Shown: positions 44,733-54,789 of the stretch, piece by piece
How positions within the stretch are numbered: the first letter of the stretch is position 1
Layout of the letters: each line of letters starts with the position of its first letter
Origin: an uncultured Bacteroidales bacterium
GTDB taxonomy: Bacteria; Bacteroidota; Bacteroidia; Bacteroidales; UBA932
DNA: 64,000 nt
Direction: 5' to 3'
Assembly: GCA_944325445.1 (NCBI GenBank)
Contig: CALVAG010000006.1
Location: 62,001-126,000 of the forward strand
The notes under the pieces: generated by a model
Seen by the model: the letters and a program-made list of their open reading frames with translations, nothing else
Told to the model about the DNA's origin: nothing
The model's database searches: none
Position numbers and translations under genes: made by a program

Positions 44733-45992
44733 ATGACAGAAAAAAACTATTTCCCTAAACTGCAAGACATTTCCAAGGCCAAAATAACTTTGGCGGAGGT
44801 GGTCACTCCGACACCTCTCAATAAAGATATGCACCTGAGCAACAAATACGGGGCCGATGTCTTGCTGAAAAGGGAGGATCTGCAGATTGTACGCTCCTAC
44901 AAAATCAGGGGAGCGTACAATAAAATCAAAAGTCTGAAGAAAGAGGAACTGGCCAACGGTGTCGTATGCGCAAGTGCAGGCAACCATGCCCAAGGCGTGG
45001 CGCTGTCGTGCAAAATGCTGAATATAAAAGGATCTATCTTTATGCCCACCACAACTCCCAAACAAAAGATAGAACAGGTCAAAATGTTCGGGAACGGGTG
45101 CATAGAGATCATCATTGAAGGAGACACGTTCGATGATTCCAACAGGCAGGCGATAGAGTATGCAAAACGAGAGAACAAGACCTTCATTCCGCCCTTCAAC
45201 GACCCTAAGATCATAGAAGGGCAGGCGACAATAGGAATGGAGATCATGCAGGAGGTCAAACAGAAGGTAGACTATATCTTCATTCCAATCGGAGGAGGAG
45301 GATTGGCCTCAGGCATAGGCTCATACTTCAAGCAAATCAGCCCCGATACAAAAATCATAGGCGTTGAGCCCGCCGGTGCGGCCGGGATGAAGCTTTCGCT
45401 TGAAAAGGGAGAGGTTACGGCACTCGAAAAAGTCGATAAATTCGTAGACGGAGCCGCCGTACAGAGAGTCGGGGAGCTGACTTTCAACATCTGCAAAGAG
45501 GTGCTGGACGATATAATCGTAGTTCCCGAAGGGGCCATATGCACCACCATACTCGAACTCTACAACAAGAGCGCGATGGTAGTGGAACCGGCAGGCGCCC
45601 TCTCCGTATCCGCACTCCGCTTTTATGCCGATAAAATCAAGGGAAAGAATGTAGTCTGCATAATAAGCGGAAGCAACAACGACATCACCAGGATGGAGGA
45701 GATAAGGGAAAAATCCCTGCTGTACGAACGTTTGAAACATTACTTTATAATAAGGTTTCCCCAGCGCTCCGGTGCACTTTTGAGTTTCATACGCGATGTA
45801 TTGGGCCCTGAAGACGATATCACCCATTTCTCATATATAAAGAAGACAAACAAGGAGCAGGGGCCGGCCATAATAGGCATAGAAGTTCCCTCTCCGGAAG
45901 CATATCAGTCTCTTATACAGAGAATGAATGAACAGAATATCGTCTACGAATATTTAAATGACAAAAACGACCTGTTCGAATTTTTAATTTAA
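44733..45992 (+). CDS. ilvA: Threonine dehydratase (biosynthetic, short form)
   Basis: 419 residues from ATG 44733, 8 nt after the ilvC stop; a longer frame would extend 52 nt into ilvC. The PLP lysine is in VRSYKIRGAYNKI and the phosphate loop in PIGGGGLASGIGSYF. A single ACT-like C-terminal regulatory domain (about 330-419, HYFIIRFPQRSGALLSFIRDVLG) should bind isoleucine or valine. It makes 2-oxobutyrate for isoleucine synthesis. Confidence 0.93.
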   Translation: MTEKNYFPKLQDISKAKITLAEVVTPTPLNKDMHLSNKYGADVLLKREDLQIVRSYKIRGAYNKIKSLKKEELANGVVCASAGNHAQGVALSCKMLNIKGSIFMPTTTPKQKIEQVKMFGNGCIEIIIEGDTFDDSNRQAIEYAKRENKTFIPPFNDPKIIEGQATIGMEIMQEVKQKVDYIFIPIGGGGLASGIGSYFKQISPDTKIIGVEPAGAAGMKLSLEKGEVTALEKVDKFVDGAAVQRVGELTFNICKEVLDDIIVVPEGAICTTILELYNKSAMVVEPAGALSVSALRFYADKIKGKNVVCIISGSNNDITRMEEIREKSLLYERLKHYFIIRFPQRSGALLSFIRDVLGPEDDITHFSYIKKTNKEQGPAIIGIEVPSPEAYQSLIQRMNEQNIVYEYLNDKNDLFEFLI

Positions 45993-46004
45993 AATTATAA
46001 TATC

Positions 46005-47024
46005 ATGATAGACTGGAGTCAATTGGGTTTTTCCTATATTAAAACCAATACCATGATTTGCGCCCACTATAAGGATGGAAAGTGGGGAGAAATCGAGAGC
46101 AGAACAGACGACAACATTACTATCAGCGGTCTCTCTGCTTCACTGCACTATGGCGTAGAGTGCTTTGAAGGGCTCAAGGCATTCAACTGCAAAGACGGGA
46201 AGGTCAGGATTTTCAGGCCTGACGAAAACGCAAAGAGATTAATCCGTTCTGCAACATATCTCGGCATTGCGGCTCCGAGCGAAGAGATGTTCATAAAGAT
46301 GGTAAAACAGGCCGTATCCGAAAACAAGGAGTTCATTCCTCCCTACGGGACACGCGCCTCACTCTATATAAGGCCGACACTTATCGGCGTCGGCGCACAG
46401 CTCGGAGTAAAATCATCGGTTGAATCGTTTTTCTTTATAGCAGTGGCCCCCGTAGGAAACTATGCAGGAGGAATAGACGCTCCTGTTCCTGCAGTCATAG
46501 CGAGGGAATACGACAGGGCTGCGCCCAAAGGAAGCGGCTCGTACAAGGTAGGCGGCAACTATGCAGCATCGCTCTATGCCGGAATCGAGGCAAAAAATGC
46601 AGGTTATCCGGCAGTGCTCTACCTCGACCCCAAAGAGCATAAGTATATCGACGAGTTTTCATCTTCGAACTTTTTCGGAATAAAGGGCAATAAATATATT
46701 ACCCCCGACTCACACACCGTCCTTCCCTCAATCACGAACAAATCGCTTATACAGGTAGCTGAAGATTTGGGATATGAAGTTGAAAGGAGACCTATTCCGG
46801 TAGAAGAGCTCGCGACTTTCGACGAGGTCGGAGAGTGCGGAACGGCAGTAGTCATCACTCCTATTTCGAGAATCGACGACAAACCGTCGATTGCAGCCAA
46901 GGAGGCGACCCATGTCTATAATTACAAGGCGTGCGGTCCCGTCAGCCGGAAACTGTACGACACGCTTACCGGTATACAATACGGTGAAATTGAAGACAAA
47001 TACGGCTGGGGCTATATCCTGTAG
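46005..47024 (+). CDS. ilvE: Branched-chain amino acid aminotransferase
   Basis: 339 residues of fold-type IV aminotransferases. The PLP lysine is in GSGSYKVGGNYAASL (about residue 184), with LHYGVECFEGLKAF at the active-site entrance and EFSSSNFFGIKG near residue 225. It carries out the final transamination to Val, Ile and Leu. It starts 12 nt after ilvA and ends the operon; an intrinsic terminator follows at 47047. Confidence 0.95.
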   Translation: MIDWSQLGFSYIKTNTMICAHYKDGKWGEIESRTDDNITISGLSASLHYGVECFEGLKAFNCKDGKVRIFRPDENAKRLIRSATYLGIAAPSEEMFIKMVKQAVSENKEFIPPYGTRASLYIRPTLIGVGAQLGVKSSVESFFFIAVAPVGNYAGGIDAPVPAVIAREYDRAAPKGSGSYKVGGNYAASLYAGIEAKNAGYPAVLYLDPKEHKYIDEFSSSNFFGIKGNKYITPDSHTVLPSITNKSLIQVAEDLGYEVERRPIPVEELATFDEVGECGTAVVITPISRIDDKPSIAAKEATHVYNYKACGPVSRKLYDTLTGIQYGEIEDKYGWGYIL

Positions 47025-47046
47025 CATAAAGTACGATTTTTTACAG

Positions 47047-47077
47047 AAGGGTGCAGGCAGAAGCTTGGCACCCTTTT
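47047..47077 (+). terminator. Intrinsic terminator of the ilv operon
   Basis: AAGGGTGC (47047-47054) pairs with GCACCCTT (47068-47075) over a 13-nt loop and runs into TTTTATATT. It separates ilvE from clpB. Confidence 0.75.
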
Positions 47078-47136
47078 ATATTATCTGTCAATTTGGCACG
47101 AATTTCATCTGGTAAATCTTTTGCTATAGTAAATGC

Positions 47137-47163
47137 GCATCCCACAAGGGGTGCAAAAAGGAG
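47137..47163 (+). promoter_or_regulatory. 5'-UTR hairpin and strong Shine-Dalgarno of clpB
   Basis: GCATCCC (47137-47143) pairs with GGGGTGC (47148-47154) around ACAA, with one G-U pair. It is followed at once by AAGGAG (47158-47163), seven bases before ATG 47171. Such a strong Shine-Dalgarno is rare in this window. A hairpin abutting it in a heat-shock gene could modulate initiation. No clear TAnnTTTG box was found upstream. Confidence 0.4.
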
Positions 47164-47170
47164 ATATAAT

Positions 47171-49312
47171 ATGAACAATCAGAATGAGAAAAGTGCATTA
47201 AACAGCTACGCCATTAATTTGAATGAGCGTGCCAAAAGCGGGAAGCTGGACCCCGTAATCGGGCGTGACGAGGAGATCAGGCGTGTTTTGCAAATTCTCA
47301 GCAGGCGAACCAAAAACAACCCTATCCTTGTTGGAGAACCGGGTGTCGGCAAGACTGCCATAGCAGAAGGATTGGCACAGAGAATTGTGCATGGAGACGT
47401 TGCGGAGAATCTTAAAAACAAACAGATATACTCACTCGACATGGGCGCCCTTATAGCCGGGGCAAAATATCAGGGAGAATTCGAAGAGAGACTCAAGGGC
47501 GTTGTAAAGGAGGTAACGGAAAGCAATGGTGAAATCATTCTTTACATAGATGAAATCCATACGCTTGTAGGAGCCGGAAAGAGCAGCGGGGCAATGGATG
47601 CCGCAAATATACTTAAACCGGCCCTTGCACGTGGAGAGCTCAGGACGGTAGGTGCGACGACCCTCGACGAATACCAGAAGTATTTTGAGGAGGACAAGGC
47701 TCTGGAACGCCGTTTCCAGATGGTCATGGTAGACGAGCCGTCGCCTGCGGAGAGCATATCCATCCTGCGTGGCCTCAAAGAGAAGTATGAAAACCACCAC
47801 AAGGTAAAAATAGAAGATGACGCGATTATTGCGGCCGTAGATCTGTCGCACCGCTATATTACAAACAGATTTCTGCCAGACAAAGCCATAGACCTCATAG
47901 ACGAGGCGGCTTCCAAGCTGAGACTTGAAATGAACTCCGTTCCGGAAAAGATAGATGAACTCAACAGAAAGATCAAACAGCTGGAGATTGAACGTGAAGC
48001 GATAAAGAGAGAGGGGGAATCTCCTAAACTTAAAGAGATTCTCGCACAGCTCGAGAGTCTGCGTGCTGAACAAAAGGTCTATGACAAACAGTGGAAGGAG
48101 GAGAAGTCGCTTCTGGATTCGATCCAGACCAAGAGACAGCAGATAGAGGATTATAAAATCCAGGCAGACAATGCGGAGCGCGTGGGAGATTACGGCAAGG
48201 TCGCTGAAATCAGATACGGTAAGATTTCGCAATTGCAGAAAGAGATAGACGAGCTTGCAAAGAAAAAGGCTCAGAACGAACATCCTCTTATAAATGAACA
48301 GGTAAACCCGGAGGATATTGCCGAAATAGTATCGAAATGGACAGGAATACCTGTCAAAAGAATGTTGCAGAGCGAAAAGGAGAAGCTGCTCAATCTTGAA
48401 ACGGAACTGCATAAGAGAGTCATAGGACAGGATGAGGCGATAAAGGCGGTGTCTGATGCGGTAAGACGCTCAAGGGCCGGCCTGCAAAACGAAAAGAGAC
48501 CTTTGGGTTCATTCCTCTTTTTGGGAACTACCGGCGTAGGCAAGACCGAACTGGCAAAGGCATTGGCCGAATTCCTCTTCAACGATGAGAACCTTATGAC
48601 CCGTATCGATATGAGCGAGTATCAGGAGAGTTTTGCCGTGACACGTCTGGTAGGCGCCCCTCCGGGATATGTAGGATACGATGAAGGCGGGCAGCTTACC
48701 GAGGCCGTAAGAAGAAAACCTTACTCCGTGGTACTGTTCGATGAGATTGAAAAGGCCCATCCCGATGTATTCAACATTTTGCTTCAGGTCCTCGACGACG
48801 GCCGCCTTACAGACGGCAAGGGACGTACCGTCAATTTCAAGAATACGATCCTGATTATGACAAGCAATGTCGGAAGCGATATCATTCAGGACTATATGAA
48901 TAAAATCAATGACGTGAACAAGGAACGGGCAATGGCCGACTGCAAGGAGGCGGTGCTGGATGTTCTCAAAAGAAGCGTCAGACCTGAATTCCTCAACAGG
49001 ATAGATGAAATCATAATGTTCGAGCCGCTCAGCAAAGAGAATATCAGGGAGATACTGAAACTTCAGATCAAACAGATATCAGATATGCTTTCCGACAGGG
49101 GCATTACCTTAAGCTTTACGGAAAAGGCCATGGAATATCTCGGCTCCAAGGGTTACGACATCTCCTACGGGGCAAGACCGATAAAGAGACTTTTGCAGAA
49201 AGAACTTGTCAATGAACTGGCTACGGAAATAATCAGCGGCAAGATAAGCCGCGATTCGGCAGTGGAGATAGACAGCGATGGAGAAAAGCTGACATTCAAC
49301 AATAAAAAATAG
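47171..49312 (+). CDS. clpB: ClpB-type disaggregase lacking the N-domain
   Basis: 713 residues from ATG 47171, which has a good Shine-Dalgarno; a TTG-type start at 47051 adds 40 residues unlike ClpB. AAA-1 has [16 protein letters not shown], the coiled-coil M-domain spans about 260-395, and AAA-2 has [16 protein letters not shown] and [20 protein letters not shown]. The M-domain marks it as ClpB rather than ClpC. The usual N-terminal substrate-binding domain of about 145 residues is absent and no trace of it lies upstream. It should still act with DnaK in resolubilising aggregates. Confidence 0.92.
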   Translation: MNNQNEKSALNSYAINLNERAKSGKLDPVIGRDEEIRRVLQILSRRTKNNPILVGEPGVGKTAIAEGLAQRIVHGDVAENLKNKQIYSLDMGALIAGAKYQGEFEERLKGVVKEVTESNGEIILYIDEIHTLVGAGKSSGAMDAANILKPALARGELRTVGATTLDEYQKYFEEDKALERRFQMVMVDEPSPAESISILRGLKEKYENHHKVKIEDDAIIAAVDLSHRYITNRFLPDKAIDLIDEAASKLRLEMNSVPEKIDELNRKIKQLEIEREAIKREGESPKLKEILAQLESLRAEQKVYDKQWKEEKSLLDSIQTKRQQIEDYKIQADNAERVGDYGKVAEIRYGKISQLQKEIDELAKKKAQNEHPLINEQVNPEDIAEIVSKWTGIPVKRMLQSEKEKLLNLETELHKRVIGQDEAIKAVSDAVRRSRAGLQNEKRPLGSFLFLGTTGVGKTELAKALAEFLFNDENLMTRIDMSEYQESFAVTRLVGAPPGYVGYDEGGQLTEAVRRKPYSVVLFDEIEKAHPDVFNILLQVLDDGRLTDGKGRTVNFKNTILIMTSNVGSDIIQDYMNKINDVNKERAMADCKEAVLDVLKRSVRPEFLNRIDEIIMFEPLSKENIREILKLQIKQISDMLSDRGITLSFTEKAMEYLGSKGYDISYGARPIKRLLQKELVNELATEIISGKISRDSAVEIDSDGEKLTFNNKK

Positions 49313-49330
49313 CCTCTGCCTTTAAGCGAT

Positions 49331-49366
49331 AAAGGCTGCAGATCCTTTGCGATTTGCAGCCTTTTA
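49331..49366. terminator. Bidirectional terminator between clpB and the acyl-CoA synthetase gene
   Basis: AAAGGCTGCA (49331-49340) and TGCAGCCTTT (49355-49364) form a perfect 10-bp stem, with T-runs on the plus strand (TTTTATTATTT) and an A/T stretch inverted on the other. It serves two convergent genes. Confidence 0.8.
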
Positions 49367-51124
49367 TTATTTATAAAGGAACCTCTTTATCTTCTGCGTA
49401 GCCGTCTTTTCAAAAGGCACGGTCTGTTCTACAATCTCACTGAGACGGGACGACTTGTTCACCCTGCTGTTTACATACTCCAGCAAGTTTTTCTTGACGC
49501 TCTCCAGCTTTTCGTTGAACTCTATCACCCTCCTGCGTAAATAATCCTCCCTGGCGTTTTCTCCCTCCTTCTTCTCGAAAAATGAGTGCAGGAGTTTTTT
49601 ATATTTTTCGCCCAGCTGTTCATACTTTTCATTAAGCTGCTCATATTTCTCGGCGAGGTTTTTACGGATTTCGGTCTCAAGTTCCTTTATGGCGTCGATC
49701 TGGTCATAATTGAAGTGTACCTTCGCCACAAGATTTTTCCCTTTATCCTGAACGACTATACACTCCATAACGAAATCATTTTCCTGAATTATAGCCTCTA
49801 TCTCTTCGGGATAAATATTTTCACCGTTGGGGCCCAACACCATGTTGTCGGCTCTGCCCTTGATGAAAATCGCACCCTCCTTATCCATTTTCCCCAAATC
49901 CTTTGTCTTGAAATAGCCGTCTGCAGTGAATGCGGCTTCAGTGCGCAGTGGATCCTTGAAATAGCCCTTCATGACATTGGGCCCCTTTACCTGGATCTCC
50001 CCCACCCCGTTTTTGTCGGCATCTGCAATCCGTACATCCAGCCATTTGAGAGCCGGCCCGGTAGTCTGATATTTGAACTTTCCCACAGCGCCGGCTATAA
50101 GCGGAGAACATTCGGTAAGCCCGTATCCTATAGCATAAGGGAAACCCGCATCTCTGAGAAACAATTCCACCATGCCATCCAGTTTGGCACCGCCGATCCC
50201 AAAGAAACGCAACCTTCCTCCGAACATCTCCAGCAGCTTCTTGCCGGCGAACTTATGGAGGATTCTCCGCACAGGCATAATCGAATAGAGGGTCTGCATT
50301 ATCCAGTTACGCGTAAAAATCGGACGGATCTTGTTTTTATAGATTTTCTCCACAATCAGCGGAACGCTCAAAATACATGTAGGCCGCACCTTTTTAAGCG
50401 CCGGGATAAGTGCGGAAGGTGTAGGCGCCCCATCCAGATAATAGACGCTGGCCCCTTCCGTCAAAGGGTACAGCATCCCTATCGTACATTCATATGCATG
50501 CGAGAGAGGCAACAGGGAGAGAAATACGTCATTCTCCATTACGGGATAGAGCTCATACATCATCTGTAAATTTGAGGTGATGTTGCCATGAGTGAGCATT
50601 ACTCCCTTTGATGTGCCGGAGGTGCCGGAGGTATAGATTATCGATGCTACGCTCTCGCTTTCGGGAAGCGGCTCGCACGGAGCATCTGCCGTTGCTGCGG
50701 CCTCTCCTTTGATTATTTCAAAGGTATCGAGCAGAACAATCAGGTTCAATCTGCTCTTTATGGATTCCGACAGTTTGTACAGCAGCTTTTTGGAGACGAA
50801 TATCGCTTTCGATTCCGAATGGGTGATGACATTGGAGATTTCGAAAGCGGTAAAATCCGGCAATATCGGGACCGCAATCCTTGCAGAAGTCGTTACGGCC
50901 ATATATGCGACAGGCCAGGACGGCATGCTGGAGCCGAGGATTGCCACCCTGTCCCCCTGCCCTATGCCATTGTTCCCGAGGATTTGCTGCAGCGACTTCA
51001 CTTTTTCGCCGAACTGTCTGTATGTCAATCCTTCGCCATTTATGAAAGAGTATGATTTATTATCGGGAAACTTTTCAAGGCTCCTTTGCAGATAATCGTA
51101 CAGTGTAATCTTCCTTACAGACAT
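49367..51124 (-). CDS. Long-chain acyl-CoA synthetase (AMP-forming)
   Basis: 585 residues from ATG 51124; the longer TTG start at 51151 lies within a TATATTTG box. The AMP-binding P-loop is SIIYTSGTSGTSKGVMLTHGN, followed by AIGYGLTECSPLIAG, YFKTKDLGKMDKEGAIFIKGR and GENIYPEEIEAIIQ. The C-terminal half contains an unusual charged heptad stretch (LAEKYEQLNEKYEQLGEKYKKLL) predicted to be a coiled coil. It should activate fatty acids, but acyl-ACP or other carboxylates are possible. Confidence 0.88.
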   Translation of the reverse strand: MSVRKITLYDYLQRSLEKFPDNKSYSFINGEGLTYRQFGEKVKSLQQILGNNGIGQGDRVAILGSSMPSWPVAYMAVTTSARIAVPILPDFTAFEISNVITHSESKAIFVSKKLLYKLSESIKSRLNLIVLLDTFEIIKGEAAATADAPCEPLPESESVASIIYTSGTSGTSKGVMLTHGNITSNLQMMYELYPVMENDVFLSLLPLSHAYECTIGMLYPLTEGASVYYLDGAPTPSALIPALKKVRPTCILSVPLIVEKIYKNKIRPIFTRNWIMQTLYSIMPVRRILHKFAGKKLLEMFGGRLRFFGIGGAKLDGMVELFLRDAGFPYAIGYGLTECSPLIAGAVGKFKYQTTGPALKWLDVRIADADKNGVGEIQVKGPNVMKGYFKDPLRTEAAFTADGYFKTKDLGKMDKEGAIFIKGRADNMVLGPNGENIYPEEIEAIIQENDFVMECIVVQDKGKNLVAKVHFNYDQIDAIKELETEIRKNLAEKYEQLNEKYEQLGEKYKKLLHSFFEKKEGENAREDYLRRRVIEFNEKLESVKKNLLEYVNSRVNKSSRLSEIVEQTVPFEKTATQKIKRFLYK

Positions 51125-51148
51125 TAGCACGGCTGAATTAATAACGTA

Positions 51149-51156
51149 CAAATATA
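51149..51156 (-). promoter_or_regulatory. -7 promoter box for the acyl-CoA synthetase gene
   Basis: Minus-strand TATATTTG, 24 bases before ATG 51124. Confidence 0.6.
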
Positions 51157-51167
51157 GGAAAAATAAT

Positions 51168-51175
51168 TACCTTTG
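51168..51175 (+). promoter_or_regulatory. -7 promoter box for the 199-aa gene and TPR operon
   Basis: TACCTTTG lies 30 bases before ATG 51206 and only 11 bases from the divergent box at 51149-51156. Confidence 0.6.
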
Positions 51176-51205
51176 CGCCATACGCGACAATATGGTATAT
51201 CCGGA

Positions 51206-51805
51206 ATGCTCGGCATCATAGACATACTTAGAAGGAAGAGACTCAAAAAGGATATGAGACACGATGAGAGGAAAATATATCCTGTCTACAAGAATCTCAG
51301 ATCCATCATATTTTTCTACTATCTGGAGACCCCCGAAGATATAGGGATTCTCGACAGATGCTGCGAAATCTTCAAGAATCACCGGTTGAACTATACTGGT
51401 TTCGCCTATGCAAAAAAGAAAAAAATCATGATGTCGGCCCGGCAGAGCATAAAGTACGATATCACGATATTCGGGAACAGGGCCGTTACATTGCTCGGCA
51501 TTCCGAAACAATGGTTCACGGCGCAGTTTGCAGACAAAAAATATGATTTGCTCATAAATTTCAACGACAAGCCCGATTATACCGCAAAATACCTTGCCGC
51601 CACAATCGATACAAGCTTTACCGTAGCCATGCGTGAGGAGCGCGATATCAGATATGACATGATTATATCCGGCCCCGAAGGAGCCATGCTAGGCAAAGGC
51701 GAATTTGCAGATCAGGTATGCCATTATCTGAAAAGCATAAGTTCTGCACCATATTCTCCATTGCACGAAACGAAAAGGGAAAAAGGAGGGGAAGATGAAG
51801 GATAA
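51206..51805 (+). CDS. Conserved Bacteroidota protein (DUF6913-like), 199 aa
   Basis: The frame could start at TTG 51173, but that codon lies in the promoter box; ATG 51206 gives 199 residues. The N-terminus is strongly basic (DILRRKRLKKDMRHDERK), followed by alternating strands and helices that resemble a small Rossmann-like domain. It recalls a Bacteroidota family of unknown function often found near cell-wall or lysine-synthesis genes. This name is tentative. It overlaps the TPR gene by 11 nt. Confidence 0.65.
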   Translation: MLGIIDILRRKRLKKDMRHDERKIYPVYKNLRSIIFFYYLETPEDIGILDRCCEIFKNHRLNYTGFAYAKKKKIMMSARQSIKYDITIFGNRAVTLLGIPKQWFTAQFADKKYDLLINFNDKPDYTAKYLAATIDTSFTVAMREERDIRYDMIISGPEGAMLGKGEFADQVCHYLKSISSAPYSPLHETKREKGGEDEG

Positions 51806-52898
51806 GGAGTTTTTCATGCTGCTGGAAAGCTACGAATCTGCGTTGGAGAACGGAAATGTCGCCTCATTAGGTTTGTCTCAGGATGATTTTCTGGATATAA
51901 TAGATTATTACGAAGATGTTTTCGACGGCAAAAATCTGACCAAGGCCTGTGAAATCGCTTTCGGACAGTACAGCTATTCGGCAGAGATAAATGAAAGGTA
52001 TATAGATGCCCTTTTGAAAGAGGGGAGAAACAGCGATGCACTGTCGGTTCTGAACGAAAGTCCATGTCAGGAAAAGACTTTGATTTCACTTCTATATGCA
52101 AGAGTATACCTGTATAACGGGAATTTTGAAAAGGCAGACGAGTGTTTCTCGGTCCTGACCGATTTTAACGGAATAACAGAATATGCCGACACCGTCGCAA
52201 TGCTTGCCTCCGACTGCATAAATGTAAAAAATTACCGTCTGGCGCTAAAATATTACAACTTCCTGCTGGAGCACAATGCAGCCGGCAGTGAAGTATATTC
52301 CGATATTGCCTTTTGCCATGACACTTTCGGCGATTTTGCTTCGGCGGAAAAATATTACAGGAAATATCTCGAGGCATATCCGTTTGACGACACCGTATGG
52401 TTCGATTTGGGAACATTGTATGCAAAAAACAATTTATATGAGCAGGCCATAGATGCCTTCGAATATTCAATTGCGCTGGAGAGCACCAACACGATGGCGC
52501 TGCATAATCTTGCAATCGTATATCTCAATCTTTTCAGATACAATGAGTCGCTTAAGTATTTCGAAGAGTTCGCCCTGCTCGAGCCAGACAATCCTCTGGC
52601 ATTCGCAGGCATGGCTGAATCGCAAATAGGGCTCAAGAATTTCAGTGCCGCACACTATAACTATACCAAGGCGCTTGAAATAAATCCGCAATGCAACGAG
52701 GCCAATTTCGGGATGCTCTGCCTCTTTACCATAGAGAGTTATCTGAAAGGGGATACGGCTATGTTCATATCCCGAATCGGGAAAATCATAAAGACAGATC
52801 CGTCGTGGCTCTATATATTATGCGATATATTTCCCGAACTAAAAGATAATGACGAATTCATCAAATTACTTATATCCGCCGGCAAAATAAATAAATAA
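51795..52898 (+). CDS. Tetratricopeptide-repeat protein
   Basis: 367 residues of helical repeats. At least six TPR units can be seen, the clearest being EVYSDIAFCHDTFGDFASAEKYYRKYLEAYP, DTVWFDLGTLYAKNNLYEQAIDAFEYSIALE and TMALHNLAIVYLNLFRYNESLKYFEEFALLEP. No signal peptide is present, so it is likely a cytoplasmic scaffold. It overlaps the upstream gene by 11 nt and is followed by the DUF368 gene after 26 nt. Confidence 0.85.
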   Translation: MKDKEFFMLLESYESALENGNVASLGLSQDDFLDIIDYYEDVFDGKNLTKACEIAFGQYSYSAEINERYIDALLKEGRNSDALSVLNESPCQEKTLISLLYARVYLYNGNFEKADECFSVLTDFNGITEYADTVAMLASDCINVKNYRLALKYYNFLLEHNAAGSEVYSDIAFCHDTFGDFASAEKYYRKYLEAYPFDDTVWFDLGTLYAKNNLYEQAIDAFEYSIALESTNTMALHNLAIVYLNLFRYNESLKYFEEFALLEPDNPLAFAGMAESQIGLKNFSAAHYNYTKALEINPQCNEANFGMLCLFTIESYLKGDTAMFISRIGKIIKTDPSWLYILCDIFPELKDNDEFIKLLISAGKINK

Positions 52899-52924
52899 CT
52901 ATAATCCACAACAATTAAAAATTT

Positions 52925-53878
52925 ATGGAAAACATTTTCAAGTACCTCGTGGTCTCTTTCAAGGGAATATGTATGGGAGCGGCCGATGTCATTCCTGGAG
53001 TAAGCGGTGGCACAATCGCATTTCTTATGGGAATCTATCAGACCCTTATCGATTCTATAAAGGCGATAACCATAAACTTCAGACTTCTGCTGAAAGGACG
53101 CATCGGCGCATTTCTCAAGGCAATAAATGCAAAATTCCTCTGTTCGCTGATATTGGGTATCCTGATAAGCATATTTTCACTGGCAAGGCTTATGGAGTAC
53201 CTGCTCATACATCATCCGATTGAGCTGTGGAGTTTCTTTTTCGGGCTTATTTTTCTCTCCTCATTTATGGTATTGAGGGAGATTGACAAATGGAACTTCA
53301 CAAATATCCTGTTCCTGATTATAGGAATAGTGGTGGCAGGTTACATCTGCCTTATTTCACCCAGTCAGACGCCTGAAACATATTGGTTCATATTTCTTTC
53401 CGGAGCGATTGCGATATGCGCGATGATCCTGCCGGGAATTTCCGGAAGCTTCATTCTGCTTCTGCTGGGTAAATATGCCTTTATAATGGAGGCCGTTACA
53501 GACCTCAACCTTCCGATATTGATTACTTTTGCCTGCGGAGCAATAATAGGCATTCTGGCTTTTTCGCACTTCCTGGGATGGCTGCTCAAAAAGTTCTACA
53601 TGCCCACAATCGCGGCTTTATCAGGGTTTATGATAGGCTCGCTCATAAAGGTGTGGCCGTGGAAGGTGGTTGTTGCCGGTGATGCGGAAAATGCCGCGCT
53701 TACTGTAGACAGGCCTGTATGGCCGGGCCATTTTGAGGCCGCGAACGGTATACCGGCGGAACTTGGCGGAGCCGTCATATTCGCTTTGGTAGGAATAGCA
53801 TTGGTCGTGATTCTGGAACTCAGTCTAAAATACAAGAAAAAGAGTGAGGATACGGAGCAGGTCGCAAAAACCGAATAG
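52925..53878 (+). CDS. DUF368 membrane protein (putative undecaprenyl-phosphate translocase)
   Basis: 317 residues, mostly hydrophobic, with about eight to nine helices. The signature GICMGAADVIPGVSGGTIAFLMGIY at the N-terminus recurs in part as AICAMILPGISGSFILLLLGKY near residue 170, the two-fold repeat of DUF368. Members of this family have been linked to return of undecaprenyl phosphate across the inner membrane. Its neighbour encodes a DUF1460 amidase, which fits a cell-envelope setting. Confidence 0.85.
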   Translation: MENIFKYLVVSFKGICMGAADVIPGVSGGTIAFLMGIYQTLIDSIKAITINFRLLLKGRIGAFLKAINAKFLCSLILGILISIFSLARLMEYLLIHHPIELWSFFFGLIFLSSFMVLREIDKWNFTNILFLIIGIVVAGYICLISPSQTPETYWFIFLSGAIAICAMILPGISGSFILLLLGKYAFIMEAVTDLNLPILITFACGAIIGILAFSHFLGWLLKKFYMPTIAALSGFMIGSLIKVWPWKVVVAGDAENAALTVDRPVWPGHFEAANGIPAELGGAVIFALVGIALVVILELSLKYKKKSEDTEQVAKTE

Positions 53879-53909
53879 AGGAGAGAAGAGTATCAAAACC
53901 GGGAATATC

Positions 53910-54761
53910 ATGAAATATATTGTAAAGTTCGCGGTAACGCTGTCGATATTGCTTAATGGATTCCTGTTTACAGAGGTTGCCTCTGCACAGGATAACGGTG
54001 AACGGGCCGAATATGGCCGTATTATGGCAGAACTTGTCAAGATAAGGGAGCAGCCCACGGCAGAGGTAATGCTTAAGGCGGCCCTTATGAGACAGGGGAC
54101 GGATTATGTTGCCGGCACACTCGAGGTAGAGCCGGAACAGCTTGTCGTAAAGTTAAAGGAGACAGACTGTATTCTCTATGTCGAATCATGCCTTGCACTT
54201 GCGCTCACCGCACAAGGCAACGACACGAGTTATAATGCATTCTGCGACAATATCAGGAAATTAAGGTATCGCGACGGCAAGGTAGACGGTTATTCGAGCC
54301 GTATCCACTATACCAGCGAATGGATTTTGCAGGCCGAGAAAAACGGCTATGTAAAGGAGATAAGCAAAGAGATAGCGGATACGCCGCTCAACCAGAAATT
54401 TTCCTTCATGAGCAAACACGCAGACCGTTACAAACAGCTTGCTTCCGCCCCTGCAGAAGAGTTGCAGAAAATTTCCGGGATGGAATCCGAACTCAATTCG
54501 CATGATTACTGGTATATTCCCAAGGCGGATATCGAGAAATATGCTTCAAAGATCAAGGCCGGCGATATCGTAGGCTTCTGCACCTCGAACGAAGGGCTAG
54601 ATTTAAGCCATGTGGGAATCATCGTCTGGCTTAACGGCAGGCTCACCTTCATCCATGCATCCATGGGGTCGATGAAAGTCTGGATTGAACCGCGCACGTT
54701 GCAGGAATATGCAAACTCTATCAGTTCAAATAAAGGTGTAAGGATTGTAAGAGTTCTGTAA
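53910..54761 (+). CDS. Exported DUF1460 (N-acetylmuramoyl-L-alanine amidase-like) protein
   Basis: 283 residues from ATG 53910; the longer frame from 53844 lies inside the DUF368 gene. A signal peptide (about 1-26, ending VASAQ) precedes an NlpC/P60-like fold with Cys in KLKETDCILYVESCLAL and His in LSHVGIIVWLNGRLTFIHASMG. DUF1460 proteins act on peptidoglycan peptides or N-acetylmuramoyl amide bonds. The product should be periplasmic or a lipid-independent secreted enzyme. Confidence 0.82.
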   Translation: MKYIVKFAVTLSILLNGFLFTEVASAQDNGERAEYGRIMAELVKIREQPTAEVMLKAALMRQGTDYVAGTLEVEPEQLVVKLKETDCILYVESCLALALTAQGNDTSYNAFCDNIRKLRYRDGKVDGYSSRIHYTSEWILQAEKNGYVKEISKEIADTPLNQKFSFMSKHADRYKQLASAPAEELQKISGMESELNSHDYWYIPKADIEKYASKIKAGDIVGFCTSNEGLDLSHVGIIVWLNGRLTFIHASMGSMKVWIEPRTLQEYANSISSNKGVRIVRVL

Positions 54762-54789
54762 ATAATTTTTACCTTTTGCAATTAATTGC

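Noticed and set aside
47092..47130. Sigma-54-type promoter (TTGGCACG) before clpB
   Set aside because: The -24-like TTGGCACG is present but no TTGC -12 element follows at the required spacing.
47051..47170. N-terminal 40-residue extension of ClpB
   Set aside because: It runs through the ilv terminator and the clpB leader and bears no resemblance to the ClpB N-domain.
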